NCBI RefSeq assembly: GCF_036569345.1
Contig: NZ_DATCQT010000185.1
Location: 21,407-85,406 of the forward strand
DNA from: Clostridium_AD sp036569345
GTDB taxonomy: Bacteria > Bacillota > Clostridia > Clostridiales > Clostridiaceae
Direction: 5' to 3'
Length of the DNA stretch: 64,000 nt
How positions within the stretch are numbered: the first letter of the stretch is position 1; each line of letters begins with the position of its first letter. Below the pieces are notes generated by a model. That model was given only the letters and a program-made list of their open reading frames with translations, was not told the origin of the DNA and did no database searches. This document shows positions 34,971 through 43,890 of this stretch, piece by piece. The position numbers and the translations under genes are program-made.

Positions 34971-36704
34971 ATGGCACTAGATGGAATTTATTTATCTAGC
35001 CTCGTTGAGGAAATAAAAAATACAATTATAGATTGTAGAGTTGATAAAATAACCCAACCAGAAAAAGATGAAGTTATATTAAGTTTTAAAAAAAATAGAA
35101 AAGTCTATAAATTATTAATAAGTTCTAGCTCCAATTATCCTAGAATTCATTTTACAGACTTTAACAAACAAAACCCAATACAGGCGCCTAAATTTTGCAT
35201 GGTTCTAAGAAAATATTTAAATACTGCCACCTTATTAGATGTTAGGCAACTAAATTCAGATCGATTATTAGTTATTGGTTTTAAATCCAGCGATGAATTA
35301 GGCTTTGACAGTGTTTACTCCTTAATAATTGAAATAATGGGTAGACACAGTAATATTAGTTTAGTTCGTACCCGAGATAATATAATTATGGATAGTATTA
35401 AACATGTTAGCTCAGACGTAAACAGTTATCGTGTTTTATATACGGGTGTAGAATATATATATCCTCCTGCGTCCACAAAATTAGATGTTTTTAATTGTGA
35501 GTTTGATGAATTCTATGAGTATATAACTGCTAAGGACATACCATTCACAGAAAAATTTTTCACGGGCAGCTTCACAGGAATAAGCTCTAACTTATCTTCA
35601 GAGATTTTGCACAGGTACTACGCAGAAAATACTGATTTTGATTTAGCCCATGCTAAAAACATTTATGCTTTTACAATAAACATGTTTAAAAACATACATG
35701 ACAATGTATTTTTAGCTTCCTATTCTATTAATGGTGTATTAAAAGATTTCCACTCTGTGGAACTAACCTCTTTAAAAGATTATGAATATGAAAAATATGA
35801 CTCACCATCGAAATTAATAGAGGATTTTTATTTTAGAAAAGATAAACATGATAGATTAAATGCTAAAAGCTCAAACCTTCAGAAGATAGTAAATAACAAT
35901 ATTAATCGTTGTGATAAAAAAGTGAAAATACTTAACAAAACCTTAAAAGACTGCAAAACTAAAGGTGATTATAAGTTAAATGGTGAACTACTAACTGCAA
36001 ATATATACTCACTTAAAAAGGGTGACAAAGTTGCAAGTCTTATAAATTATTATAGTGAAAAAAGTGAGTACGTTCAAATAAAACTTGATGAACAAAAAAC
36101 TCCATCACAAAATATTCAATACTATTACAAAAAGTATAATAAATTTAAGATAGCAGAAGAAATGGCTTTAATTCAAATGAATCTCACTAAAAACGAATTA
36201 AACTATCTTCATTCTGTACTAACTAACATAATTAATGTAGAAAACTATAACGGAATTGAAGATATTAAAAATGAATTAATAGAAACTGAATATATTACAG
36301 TAAAAAAACATAATAAAGCTAAAAAGGCAAAACCAACAAAACCTATGCACTTCATATCAAGTGATGGTATTGATATCTATGTTGGTAGAAATAATATTCA
36401 AAACGATTTATTAACATTAAAATTTGCCAATAAAAGTGATATGTGGCTACACACAAAAGATATACCTGGTTCTCATGTAATTATTAAAACCATTGATAAT
36501 ATACCTGAAACCACACTACTCGAGGCTGGAAACTTATCAGCATTTTATAGCAAATCTCAAAATTCCTCAAGTGTACCTGTTGATTACACTCAAGTGAGAA
36601 ATGTAAAGAAACCCACAGGTGCAAAACCAGGCATGGTTATATACTCTACAAACAAAACTATGTATATAACGCCAAGTGAAAGTACGTTAGAAAGAGTTGA
36701 CTAA
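34971..36704 (+). CDS. rqcH: RqcH ribosome quality-control protein (NFACT family)
   Basis: RqcH binds stalled large ribosomal subunits and adds C-terminal alanine tails that mark broken proteins for degradation. It has the NFACT-N region (MALDGIYLSSLVEEIKNTI; QNPIQAPKFCMVLRKYL with VLRKYL), helical coiled-coil repeats (residues 280-430) and a C-terminal NFACT-R domain (KSDMWLHTKDIPGSHVIIKT). Older annotations call the family FbpA-like fibronectin-binding proteins. I start at ATG 34971, after GAAAGGATGA. A frame extension upstream lacks a ribosome site. 577 residues fits. Confidence 0.93.
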   Translation: MALDGIYLSSLVEEIKNTIIDCRVDKITQPEKDEVILSFKKNRKVYKLLISSSSNYPRIHFTDFNKQNPIQAPKFCMVLRKYLNTATLLDVRQLNSDRLLVIGFKSSDELGFDSVYSLIIEIMGRHSNISLVRTRDNIIMDSIKHVSSDVNSYRVLYTGVEYIYPPASTKLDVFNCEFDEFYEYITAKDIPFTEKFFTGSFTGISSNLSSEILHRYYAENTDFDLAHAKNIYAFTINMFKNIHDNVFLASYSINGVLKDFHSVELTSLKDYEYEKYDSPSKLIEDFYFRKDKHDRLNAKSSNLQKIVNNNINRCDKKVKILNKTLKDCKTKGDYKLNGELLTANIYSLKKGDKVASLINYYSEKSEYVQIKLDEQKTPSQNIQYYYKKYNKFKIAEEMALIQMNLTKNELNYLHSVLTNIINVENYNGIEDIKNELIETEYITVKKHNKAKKAKPTKPMHFISSDGIDIYVGRNNIQNDLLTLKFANKSDMWLHTKDIPGSHVIIKTIDNIPETTLLEAGNLSAFYSKSQNSSSVPVDYTQVRNVKKPTGAKPGMVIYSTNKTMYITPSESTLERVD

Positions 36705-36726
36705 AAAATAGGATTAATATTAACAA

Positions 36727-36765
36727 AGAAAAACGACTATATGCTAACATAGTCGTTTTTCTTTT
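36727..36765 (+). terminator. Terminator of rqcH
   Basis: A perfect 14-bp stem (36727-36740 with 36749-36762), followed by a short TTTTAT run. Confidence 0.75.
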
Positions 36766-36842
36766 ATCTAAATGGTTTGTAAACATAAGTTACATAATAA
36801 ATAATAACTTTTAATTGAAATTATCAACGAGAATAAATTTAA

Positions 36843-37034
36843 CTACTTTTGATTAATTTCAATGCTCTGAACAAATTCAGCATTAACAAGTACGTTACAT
36901 TTTTTAGTTTCAACCTCAATCCAATTATCAATTACATCAATTATTTTCCCTGCTACAACAACTATACCTGATGATCCTGTGCTTAATATCCTACAACATT
37001 GTCCTACACATTTTTTAATTACCTCGTTAGGCAT
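36843..37034 (-). CDS. Small Sm/KOW-like hypothetical protein
   Basis: This 63-residue protein has a CVGQCCRILSTGSSGIVVVAGKIIDVIDNWIEVETKKCNVLVNAEFV pattern, which looks like an all-beta small barrel (GKxxDVxDNWIEVE). It resembles the small unnamed clostridial DUF6897-like proteins but I cannot confirm this. It is preceded by AAGGAG seven bases before ATG and lies between rqcH and the ncRNA region. Function unknown. Confidence 0.65.
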   Translation of the reverse strand: MPNEVIKKCVGQCCRILSTGSSGIVVVAGKIIDVIDNWIEVETKKCNVLVNAEFVQSIEINQK

Positions 37035-37104
37035 GATAATTATCTCCTTTTTAATTGTATTACATTCATAATACCTTATTTTTACTAGTTTATATAATTA
37101 TAGT

Positions 37105-37151
37105 CAAAAAATAAGACAAGAGATATACATATAATATATCCCTTGTCTTAT
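37105..37151 (-). terminator. Terminator of the 37 kb RNA
   Basis: A 17-bp stem with one G-U pair (ATAAGACAAG at 37111-37120 with its partner at 37142-37151) and six T's on the minus strand end the transcript inferred here. Confidence 0.75.
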
Positions 37152-37333
37152 CTTCATTTAGAAATCCTCATACCCATACCAATATCGGGTTAACGAGCTC
37201 TCTTTCCTATCCCTTGACCTTACCGCAGAGACATGCATAAAAGTATAAACTTTCTCCAAAGTGACTTGCAATAAGTAATGAAAAAACATTGAAATTCAAT
37301 TTACTAATTCTTCTTTTTCCGATATAAATTTCT

Positions 37334-37394
37334 CGTAAGCCTGCCAGGACGGCAGGCTAGCAAACCTGAGCCAGGACGGCGAATGTGAGTGTTA
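37334..37394. repeat. GC-rich loop with repeated GCCGTCCTGGC
   Basis: At the tip of the large palindrome, a GC-rich block holds a perfect small hairpin GCCTGCCAGGACGGCAGGC and a second copy of CCAGGACGGC 30 bases further on. It is far richer in G+C than its surroundings and could be a small inserted repeat. Confidence 0.5.
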
Positions 37395-37498
37395 GAGAAA
37401 TTTATATAGGAAAAAGATTAGAATTTGTTAATTGAATTTCACGTTTCGATTTCTTATTTCAAATCACGTCCAGGAGTACTTTTATACTGGTCGCACCC

Positions 37499-38638
37499 TT
37501 AGTCTTCTTTTTTCTTCCTAGGAATTTCTTTTATATATTGATAATAATAACATAGTAATCTACCATTATATAATTTTCTGTTTTTATCTGCTTTTTTCCC
37601 AAATTCCTTTTGAAACTCACGATTAGATGTTATAACAAAGCAAGACCACTCATTTAAGCTTGAATACATTTCGCCAAGATCAACATGAAGTTTTTTTACC
37701 TCTTCTACCTCACCCAATCTTTCTCCATATGGTGGATTTGTAATTATAACCCCATATTTTTGCCTAGACGTAAACTCTTGCATTGGTATCTTTTGAAATT
37801 TTATAAATTCCTTAACTCCTGCTTTTTCAGCATTCTGACCTGCTGTCCTAAGTAGCGAGGCGTCAATATCTGATGCTAGTATATCAACTTCGTTTGGGTT
37901 TATAGTTTTTCTTGCGCCTTCTCGTACTTGCTCCCAAACATCCTTCTCTATATTGGGCCAAGTCTCACTCACAAATTCTCTGTTTAATCCTGGCGCCATG
38001 TTTTTCGCTATTAGGGCTGCTTCTATTGGAATAGTTCCCGAACCACAAAGTGGATCAGCTAAAACTCTTGAGCTATCCCATTTACTTATTAACACAAGGG
38101 CTGCAGCTAAAGTTTCCTTGAGTGGTGCCTCACCTGCATATTCTCTATATCCTCTCTTATGTAGTCCGACTCCTGAGGTATCTACGGATAGTGTTACTAT
38201 ATCTCTTAAAATTGCAACCTCTATCTTATAAACAGGACCATCTTCTGAAAACCACTCTTTATCATACTTTTTCTTCATTGATTCTACTACTGCCTTTTTT
38301 ACTATGCCTTGACAATCTGGCACACTATGAAGCTGTGATTTTACTGATTTGCCTATAATATGCATTTTACCGTCTTCAGGTATTAAATTACCCCAATCTA
38401 CTGCAAGTGTTCCTTGAAATAAGTCTTCGAAGGACAATGCCTTAAATTCAGCCATCTTGATATAAAGTCTCTCTGCGGTTCTAAGCCAAGTATTGCATAT
38501 AGCAATATCCATTTCATCCCCTTCAAAAGTTACTCTTCCGTTTTCTACAATTAAATTTTCGTACCCTAGTACTTTTAGTTCCTTAGCTGTAACTGCTTCT
38601 ATTCCAAAAGTAGTAGTGGCGATTAGTGTATACATCAT
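37499..38638 (-). CDS. RlmL-like rRNA N2-guanine methyltransferase (YpsC)
   Basis: This 379-residue protein has an N-terminal THUMP domain (residues about 40-155) and a C-terminal Rossmann methyltransferase with SAM motif I ADPLCGSGTIPIEAALIA and catalytic VIITNPPYGERLG. It belongs to the 23S rRNA m2G methyltransferase family typified by E. coli RlmL and Bacillus YpsC. The protein is single-domain, without the second methyltransferase of E. coli RlmL. It lies right before the structured RNA. Start is ATG 38638 behind AGGAGAGA. Confidence 0.88.
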   Translation of the reverse strand: MMYTLIATTTFGIEAVTAKELKVLGYENLIVENGRVTFEGDEMDIAICNTWLRTAERLYIKMAEFKALSFEDLFQGTLAVDWGNLIPEDGKMHIIGKSVKSQLHSVPDCQGIVKKAVVESMKKKYDKEWFSEDGPVYKIEVAILRDIVTLSVDTSGVGLHKRGYREYAGEAPLKETLAAALVLISKWDSSRVLADPLCGSGTIPIEAALIAKNMAPGLNREFVSETWPNIEKDVWEQVREGARKTINPNEVDILASDIDASLLRTAGQNAEKAGVKEFIKFQKIPMQEFTSRQKYGVIITNPPYGERLGEVEEVKKLHVDLGEMYSSLNEWSCFVITSNREFQKEFGKKADKNRKLYNGRLLCYYYQYIKEIPRKKKED

Positions 38639-38744
38639 ATATTATCTCTCCTATTTCTTCTTATGCTTTTTGCTACTATCTCATATTATAATATCTCTAT
38701 TTGTTATTATTGTCTAGAATTTTTAAATTAGACTTCTCTTTAAA

Positions 38745-38776
38745 AAAATAAAAGTGCCAGAATTACTCTGACACTT
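38745..38776 (-). terminator. Terminator of the pyrR-uraA operon
   Basis: AAGTGCCAG (38752-38760) pairs with CTGACACTT (38768-38776), followed on the minus strand by TTATTTTTTT. Confidence 0.8.
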
Positions 38777-38792
38777 ATGTTGGTAAATTTTA

Positions 38793-40073
38793 TTAATTAT
38801 CAGTCTTACTATTTACGGGTAAAATTAAGTTTAAAATTATACCAACCAAAGTCGCTAAAGCAACTCCTGCAATATCAACTTGTGCTCCGAAGAATGGGAA
38901 CTTAATACCACCTCCACCAATACCTAAAACTATTATAACTGAAGCAATTATCAAATTTCTCTTTTTACTAAAATCAACTTTATCCTCCACAAAAATTCTA
39001 AAACCAGAGGATGCAATTATTCCAAATAACATTACGCTAACTCCCCCAATTACAGGTAGTGGAATATTACCTATTACTTCAGAAACTGGACCTATGAAGG
39101 ATAATATAATTGCAATTATAGCAGCCCCTCCAATTACCCAAACACTGTATACCTTTGTAATTGCCATAACTCCTATATTTTCACCGTAAGTCGTATTAGG
39201 AGGCCCACCTACAAAACCAGCAAACATTGTAGCAATACCATCTCCCATAATTGATCTATGAAGCCCTGGATCTTTTGCAAAGTCGCGTCCACAAACATTA
39301 CTTGTAACATATACATGTCCAATATGTTCAGCTAAAGTTACAAAAGCAACTGGAGCCATAAGCATTATAGCATTTATGTTAAAGGTTGGGAAAACAAAAC
39401 TCGGTAATCTAATAAACTCTGCAGCCCCTATTTTTGTTAGAACTTCCTGTGGAATTACTCCTAAAATTATAGAAAGTATATATCCAACTGCCATGGCAAT
39501 CAAAATCGGTACTACCCCGAAAAATCCTTTAAAATACATAGAGCCCATTATTGCTGTTCCTAAAGTTACCATTGATACTAATATCCATGTGGCTCTAGAT
39601 ACACCTTCAAGTGTTGGGCTTGTAAAGGTTGCATTTAATCCTGACCAATTTATTGCGGTGCCAGCTAAGCTAAGTCCTATTACAATTACAACAGAACCTA
39701 CCACAACTGGGGATAAAATTCTATCTAACCATTTAGTTCCTACAAGCTTAATAATTAATGCTACGATTACGTATACCAACCCCGAAGCAATAATACCAGA
39801 TAGCATAGAACTTTGTCCATATAACTTTGTAGCTACACCCATGGGTCCTATAAATGCAAAGGATGAACCTACATATGCCGGAAGCCTAGCTTTTGTACAT
39901 AAAATATACAAAAGTGTTCCCACACCGCTACAAAATAGTGCAATTGAAGGACTAAGACCTGTGAGCATTGGTACAAGAATAGTTGCCCCAACCATTGCAA
40001 ACAAGTGCTGGAAACTTAATGGGAGAGTCTTTAATATGGGTAATTTTTCATCAACATCTATGAAATCTTTCAT
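38793..40073 (-). CDS. uraA: Uracil permease (NCS2 family)
   Basis: UraA imports uracil with a proton. The 426-residue protein has about 12-14 hydrophobic segments and NCS2 motifs such as PMLTGLSPSIALFCSGVGTLLYIL, FVTLAEHIGHVYVTSNV (the conserved Glu in TLAEHIG) and GGPPNTTYGENIGVMAITKVYSVWVIGGAA. It follows pyrR in an operon and is likely controlled with it by the upstream attenuator. 66 bases separate it from pyrR, too short for a second attenuator. Confidence 0.94.
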   Translation of the reverse strand: MKDFIDVDEKLPILKTLPLSFQHLFAMVGATILVPMLTGLSPSIALFCSGVGTLLYILCTKARLPAYVGSSFAFIGPMGVATKLYGQSSMLSGIIASGLVYVIVALIIKLVGTKWLDRILSPVVVGSVVIVIGLSLAGTAINWSGLNATFTSPTLEGVSRATWILVSMVTLGTAIMGSMYFKGFFGVVPILIAMAVGYILSIILGVIPQEVLTKIGAAEFIRLPSFVFPTFNINAIMLMAPVAFVTLAEHIGHVYVTSNVCGRDFAKDPGLHRSIMGDGIATMFAGFVGGPPNTTYGENIGVMAITKVYSVWVIGGAAIIAIILSFIGPVSEVIGNIPLPVIGGVSVMLFGIIASSGFRIFVEDKVDFSKKRNLIIASVIIVLGIGGGGIKFPFFGAQVDIAGVALATLVGIILNLILPVNSKTDN

Positions 40074-40139
40074 TTGTTCCTCCTTTTAGTCTCGCTGGAC
40101 TATATTAAAAGATTATGTATCCTCCTTGAAGCTATATCT

Positions 40140-40673
40140 TTAAAGTTCATATATACTAACTGAATCTTTTTCATCAATTTCTAAAAGTTCAACAGAAATC
40201 ATCTCTTTGCCTGAAGTAGGTATATTTTTTCCTACATAGTCTGCTCTAATAGGTAGCTCTCTATGCCCTCTATCTACTAAAACGGCTAATTGTATCATTT
40301 GAGGTCTACCATTATCTATTAATGCCTCTATTGCTGCTCTAGCAGTTCTTCCAGTATACAATACATCATCTACTAAAATTATTTTTTTACCTCTTACCTC
40401 TATTTCTAAATTATTATTTAATACTGGCTGATTGTGTATTGATGTAAGGTCATCTCTATATAAAGTAATATCAACGCTGCTTACTGGAACTTTGATTCCC
40501 TCAAACTTCTCTATTAAAAGAGCAATTCTTTCTGCTATTGGTACCCCTCGCCTTTTAATTCCTACAAGAATAATATTTTCTATTCCTTTATTTTTTTCTA
40601 CAATTTCATGTGCCACTCTTGTAAGTGTTCTTTCAATTGCTTTTTCATCTAATAACACTGATTTAAATTCCAT
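40140..40673 (-). CDS. pyrR: PyrR attenuation protein / uracil phosphoribosyltransferase
   Basis: PyrR is an RNA-binding regulator of pyrimidine genes that also makes UMP from uracil and PRPP. The PRPP-binding motif ILVDDVLYTGRTARAAIEAL and the N-terminal ALxR-type TRVAHEIVEKN segment are clear. The 177-residue length is normal. Upstream lie a PyrR-binding hairpin and a terminator, so it is likely self-regulated when UMP is plentiful. ATG follows GGGGGTG. Confidence 0.96.
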   Translation of the reverse strand: MEFKSVLLDEKAIERTLTRVAHEIVEKNKGIENIILVGIKRRGVPIAERIALLIEKFEGIKVPVSSVDITLYRDDLTSIHNQPVLNNNLEIEVRGKKIILVDDVLYTGRTARAAIEALIDNGRPQMIQLAVLVDRGHRELPIRADYVGKNIPTSGKEMISVELLEIDEKDSVSIYEL

Positions 40674-40725
40674 TATTTCACCCCCTATAAATAGTATTAT
40701 TTATTCTAATTTACCAATATAAAAA

Positions 40726-40820
40726 GCCTTTACCAAAAGGTAAAGGCATACTATACTTGTTTAATAGTATTGCTATCTTTATCCTTATGATCTCTCTGGA
40801 ACATTTAAAGGCATAGATAT
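40726..40820 (-). promoter_or_regulatory. PyrR-dependent transcription attenuator of pyrR-uraA
   Basis: The terminator hairpin GCCTTTACC/GGTAAAGGC (40726-40747) with T's on the minus strand ends the leader. Upstream on the RNA is TTCCAGAGAGATCATAAGGA (from 40801 down to 40782), close to the PyrR-binding loop CCAGAGAGG of the anti-antiterminator. A second GCCTTTAAA copy upstream (40804-40813) can compete for the same stem. UMP-bound PyrR would favour termination. Confidence 0.75.
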
Positions 40821-40893
40821 TATATTAAAATCAGAACAACTTATGACATATGTACTTGTATCGTCAATATTTTATCACAAGCTAAACACTATT

Positions 40894-41805
40894 TCAACTG
40901 TTTTTTAACTTAGCTATCAGTTTTTCTAGATAATCTGGAAGCGGTGAAGCAAATTCCATATATTCATTAGTCCTTGGGTGAATGAATCCAAGTCTTTTTG
41001 CATGAAGAACTTGACCTTTTAAGTTAAAGCTCTGCTTTTTGAAACCATATATTAAATCACCAACTAAAGGATGTCCTATCTTTGCCATATGTACTCTTAT
41101 TTGATGAGTTCGCCCTGTCTCTAAGTTACATTCTACTAATGTGTACTTATCAAATCTTTCTATTACTTTATAGTGGGTAACAGCCTTCTTACCACTTTCA
41201 ACTATGGCCATTTTTATCCTGTCCTTAGGATGTCTCCCAATGGGCGCATCAATAGTACCTTCATCACTTTTAATTACACCTTCTACAAGAGCTACATAAC
41301 TTCTTGTCATTGAATGATCCTTAAGTTGGGCTGCAAGAGAATTATGTGCATTATCATTTTTAGCAACCACTAATGCCCCAGATGTGTCTTTATCGATTCT
41401 ATGCACTATCCCAGGTCTTAACACACCGTTAATTCCAGATAGGTCTGTGCAATGATTTAGCAGTGCATTAACTAGTGTTCCACTATAATTTCCTGGTGCA
41501 GGATGAACCACCATATCCTGTGGTTTATTAATTACAATAACATCACTATCTTCATATAAAATATCTAAGGGTATATCTTCTGCTTTTACGTTTAGTTCTA
41601 CAGGTTCTGGAATTTTCAACGTAATTATATCCCCTAATTTCAATTTAAAATTACTTTTTTTACATTTTCCATTTACAATAGCATTTCCACCCTCAATAAC
41701 TCCTTGAATATAAGATCTAGATTTATCTTCAAATTTATTTGAAATAAACAAATCTAATCGTACGCCCACTAAGCTTTCATCAACTTTAAACTCATAACTG
41801 TCCAT
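40894..41805 (-). CDS. rluD: RluD-type 23S rRNA pseudouridine synthase
   Basis: This 303-residue protein has an N-terminal S4 domain and a catalytic domain with GIVHRIDKDTSGALVVAKN holding the catalytic Asp, plus GRTHQIRVHMAKIGHPLVGD. It follows lspA directly without spacing, an arrangement common in Firmicutes (lspA-ylyB). Confidence 0.93.
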   Translation of the reverse strand: MDSYEFKVDESLVGVRLDLFISNKFEDKSRSYIQGVIEGGNAIVNGKCKKSNFKLKLGDIITLKIPEPVELNVKAEDIPLDILYEDSDVIVINKPQDMVVHPAPGNYSGTLVNALLNHCTDLSGINGVLRPGIVHRIDKDTSGALVVAKNDNAHNSLAAQLKDHSMTRSYVALVEGVIKSDEGTIDAPIGRHPKDRIKMAIVESGKKAVTHYKVIERFDKYTLVECNLETGRTHQIRVHMAKIGHPLVGDLIYGFKKQSFNLKGQVLHAKRLGFIHPRTNEYMEFASPLPDYLEKLIAKLKNS

Positions 41806-42252
41806 TTATACCTCATCCTTTACTATAGAAATCGCCAAAATTAATGTTCCCACAACTACTAACATATCCGCTACGTTAAATGTTGGGAAATAATATACAT
41901 CTTTAAAATGAAGTAAAATAAAGTCTACAACATATTTATAAAATATTCTATCATATAAATTTCCCAGTGCTCCACTTATAATCAAAGCAAAACTTATTCT
42001 TAGGAGTTTCGATTTTGGCTTACACTTAATAATATAGTATATCATACCTGCTATAATAAGTAGCGTAACTAAAGCGAGCAATATCAATTTATTTTGCAAA
42101 ATTCCAAAAGCTGCTCCTCTATTTTCCAAATACTCTAATTTAAAAAAATCTTTAATTAATATAACTCCATCGGTTTGTTTCAAAGAACCTAGAGCCCAAA
42201 TTTTAGTTAATCTGTCTAATAACAATCCCAAAAAAATAATCAGAAATTCCAT
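41806..42252 (-). CDS. lspA: Signal peptidase II (lipoprotein)
   Basis: LspA removes signal peptides from prolipoproteins. The 148-residue protein has four membrane helices and the catalytic Asp pair in GNLYDRIFYKYVVDFILL and FPTFNVADMLVVVG. The ATG is followed by a short first helix and the DRLTKIWA motif. It is coupled to rluD end-to-end. Confidence 0.95.
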   Translation of the reverse strand: MEFLIIFLGLLLDRLTKIWALGSLKQTDGVILIKDFFKLEYLENRGAAFGILQNKLILLALVTLLIIAGMIYYIIKCKPKSKLLRISFALIISGALGNLYDRIFYKYVVDFILLHFKDVYYFPTFNVADMLVVVGTLILAISIVKDEV

Positions 42253-42365
42253 ACCCTTCCCCCCATTTGATGTAAAAAAAGTACATATTGCTATTAATTT
42301 GTGTTTTCCATGTAATAAATCTCCACAATATATACTTTTTTTACTCTTTGTAATTCATTTTATTG

Positions 42366-42965
42366 TTAATCCGGTAATTGATTTTTATATTGCTGATTAC
42401 TTATTTTTTCTATTGGTTCAACATATCCGTCGTCGTCATCATCGTAGAACTCAACAATGTCTTCTAATTTATTAAAACGTTCTAATGCCTGATAAGTATC
42501 CTCGGCATCAACACCTACTTCGCCTTTGCTATTGTATTTAAAAAATGTACCAAGTACATCCTCTGTAGAGGATCTATTGTTTTGCTCTGCTGGAATCTTA
42601 CTTTCTATTAATTTTTGACATACCACACAGTTATTAGCGTAGGGTATAGCTTCTAATCTCTCCTCAGTTATATCTGTTCCACAGCTTATGCATTTCCCAT
42701 AGGTATGATTTTCAATGTTCTTTAAAGCATCTTCAATATCATTTAAAATTGACATTTCATTTTTCTTAAGTGCTAGTCCTTTTTCCTTATCAAATAATTC
42801 TGACGCAGTATCGGATGGATGATTATCATAAAAAGATAATTCTGACGCCATTTCACTGTTAGAATCTATAACCCCATTTTGTTTCATTTGATTAATAAGG
42901 TTAAGAACCCGTGATTGCTCACTTATCAATTTCCCTTTAAAATATAACATTTTTTTCTTTTCCAT
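42366..42965 (-). CDS. TraR/DksA-family zinc finger protein (YteA type)
   Basis: This 199-residue protein has a DksA-like coiled coil (residues 1-90) and a zinc finger CISCGTDITEERLEAIPYANNCVVC. The C-terminal half (about 130-199) is acidic with DDDDDGYVEP. The family is the YteA-like type near lspA in clostridia and Bacillus. Any role with RNA polymerase is inference. ATG follows GAGGAG. Confidence 0.85.
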   Translation of the reverse strand: MEKKKMLYFKGKLISEQSRVLNLINQMKQNGVIDSNSEMASELSFYDNHPSDTASELFDKEKGLALKKNEMSILNDIEDALKNIENHTYGKCISCGTDITEERLEAIPYANNCVVCQKLIESKIPAEQNNRSSTEDVLGTFFKYNSKGEVGVDAEDTYQALERFNKLEDIVEFYDDDDDGYVEPIEKISNQQYKNQLPD

Positions 42966-43076
42966 GATAGCAACTCCTCTTGTTTTTCATATAGCAATAA
43001 TATTAAAAATATATATCTTCTATATGTTTATGTTTTCTCATGGAAAGAATTTTTATACTAAATTAATTTCTTTATA

Positions 43077-43769
43077 CTAAATTAGCATTAACATATTATT
43101 TAAAATATTTGTAGAATTTTTCACTGCAATATCCTTAAATTTTTCATAATCCATTTGAGCACCATTATTTGCATTGTCTGATATTGATCTAATAATAATA
43201 AATGGGACTTCATTTAAATAACATACTTGAGCAATACTTGCTCCCTCCATTTCACAAGCTAAACAATCAAACTCTGCATTTAGCCATTCTATTTTAGAAA
43301 CATCTGCAATAAATTGATCACCTGACACAATTCTTCCTGTGAAATGATTATGTCCTTTTATATCCTTGCATGCTTCATTTGCATATTCAATTAGCTTTGA
43401 ATCGCATTTGAACTCAAAAGTATCTAATCTTGGAATCTGTCCTATTTTATAACCAAAAGCAGTCGTATCTATATCATGTTGTACTAAATTATTCCCTATT
43501 ACAATATCCCCTGGGTATATATTATCGGCGGTTCCACCTGCAATACCCACATTTATAATATAATCAACATTAAAATCATCAATTAATATTTGAGCACAAA
43601 CTGCCGCGTTCACTTTGCCAATACCACTTGTTACTATGACTACATTTTTATTATGAATGCTACCAAGACTAAATTCCATTTTAGCCTTAACCTCTTTTCT
43701 CCTAAAATCCATATCCCTAATCAGAAACTGAACCTCTTCTTCCATTGCTCCAATAATACCTATGTTCAT
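43077..43769 (-). CDS. mtnN: 5'-methylthioadenosine/S-adenosylhomocysteine nucleosidase
   Basis: MtnN cleaves MTA and SAH. The N-terminus MNIGIIGAMEEEVQFLI, VIVTSGIGKVNAAVCAQ, the FDCLACEMEGASIAQVCYLNEVPFIIIRSISDNA block with the catalytic Glu and Asp are clear. Start chosen is ATG 43769, preceded by AAGGAGGAATAAAAAA. A 13-base repeat TTTATACTAAATTA occurs at its stop and again 19 bases downstream. Confidence 0.95.
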   Translation of the reverse strand: MNIGIIGAMEEEVQFLIRDMDFRRKEVKAKMEFSLGSIHNKNVVIVTSGIGKVNAAVCAQILIDDFNVDYIINVGIAGGTADNIYPGDIVIGNNLVQHDIDTTAFGYKIGQIPRLDTFEFKCDSKLIEYANEACKDIKGHNHFTGRIVSGDQFIADVSKIEWLNAEFDCLACEMEGASIAQVCYLNEVPFIIIRSISDNANNGAQMDYEKFKDIAVKNSTNILNNMLMLI

Positions 43770-43851
43770 TTTTTTATTCCTCCTTGTCATTATATGAATA
43801 ACTCACATTTTCTAGTTTAAATTCGCCTAAAATATTTCAACATATTTTGTA

Positions 43852-43882
43852 CATAAAAAATCTCACCCAATGAGTGAGATTT
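43852..43882 (-). terminator. Terminator of divIVA
   Basis: A 9-bp stem AAATCTCAC/GTGAGATTT (43858-43866 with 43874-43882), then T-rich on the minus strand. Confidence 0.65.
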
Positions 43883-43890
43883 ATATGTTT

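Larger units (their letters stand above)
37105..37495 (-). ncRNA. Large structured non-coding RNA candidate (possibly raiA-like)
   Basis: This 460-base gap has no protein gene. On the minus strand it starts a few bases after the methyltransferase stop with AAGGGTGCGACCAGTATAAA and ends at the strong terminator. Inside, a long imperfect palindrome pairs about 37238-37334 with 37395-37485. Confirmed stems are TATAAATTTCTC/GAGAAATTTATA, TTTTTCC/GGAAAAA, TGAAATTCAATT/AATTGAATTTCA and ATAAAAGTA/TACTTTTAT. Next to it is a non-repeated block, TGTCTCTGCGGTAAGG to TGAGGATTTC. The architecture fits a structured RNA. From memory it resembles raiA RNA of clostridia, not confirmed. A promoter must lie in the end of the methyltransferase gene, where TATAAT occurs on the minus strand. 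Confidence 0.55.
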
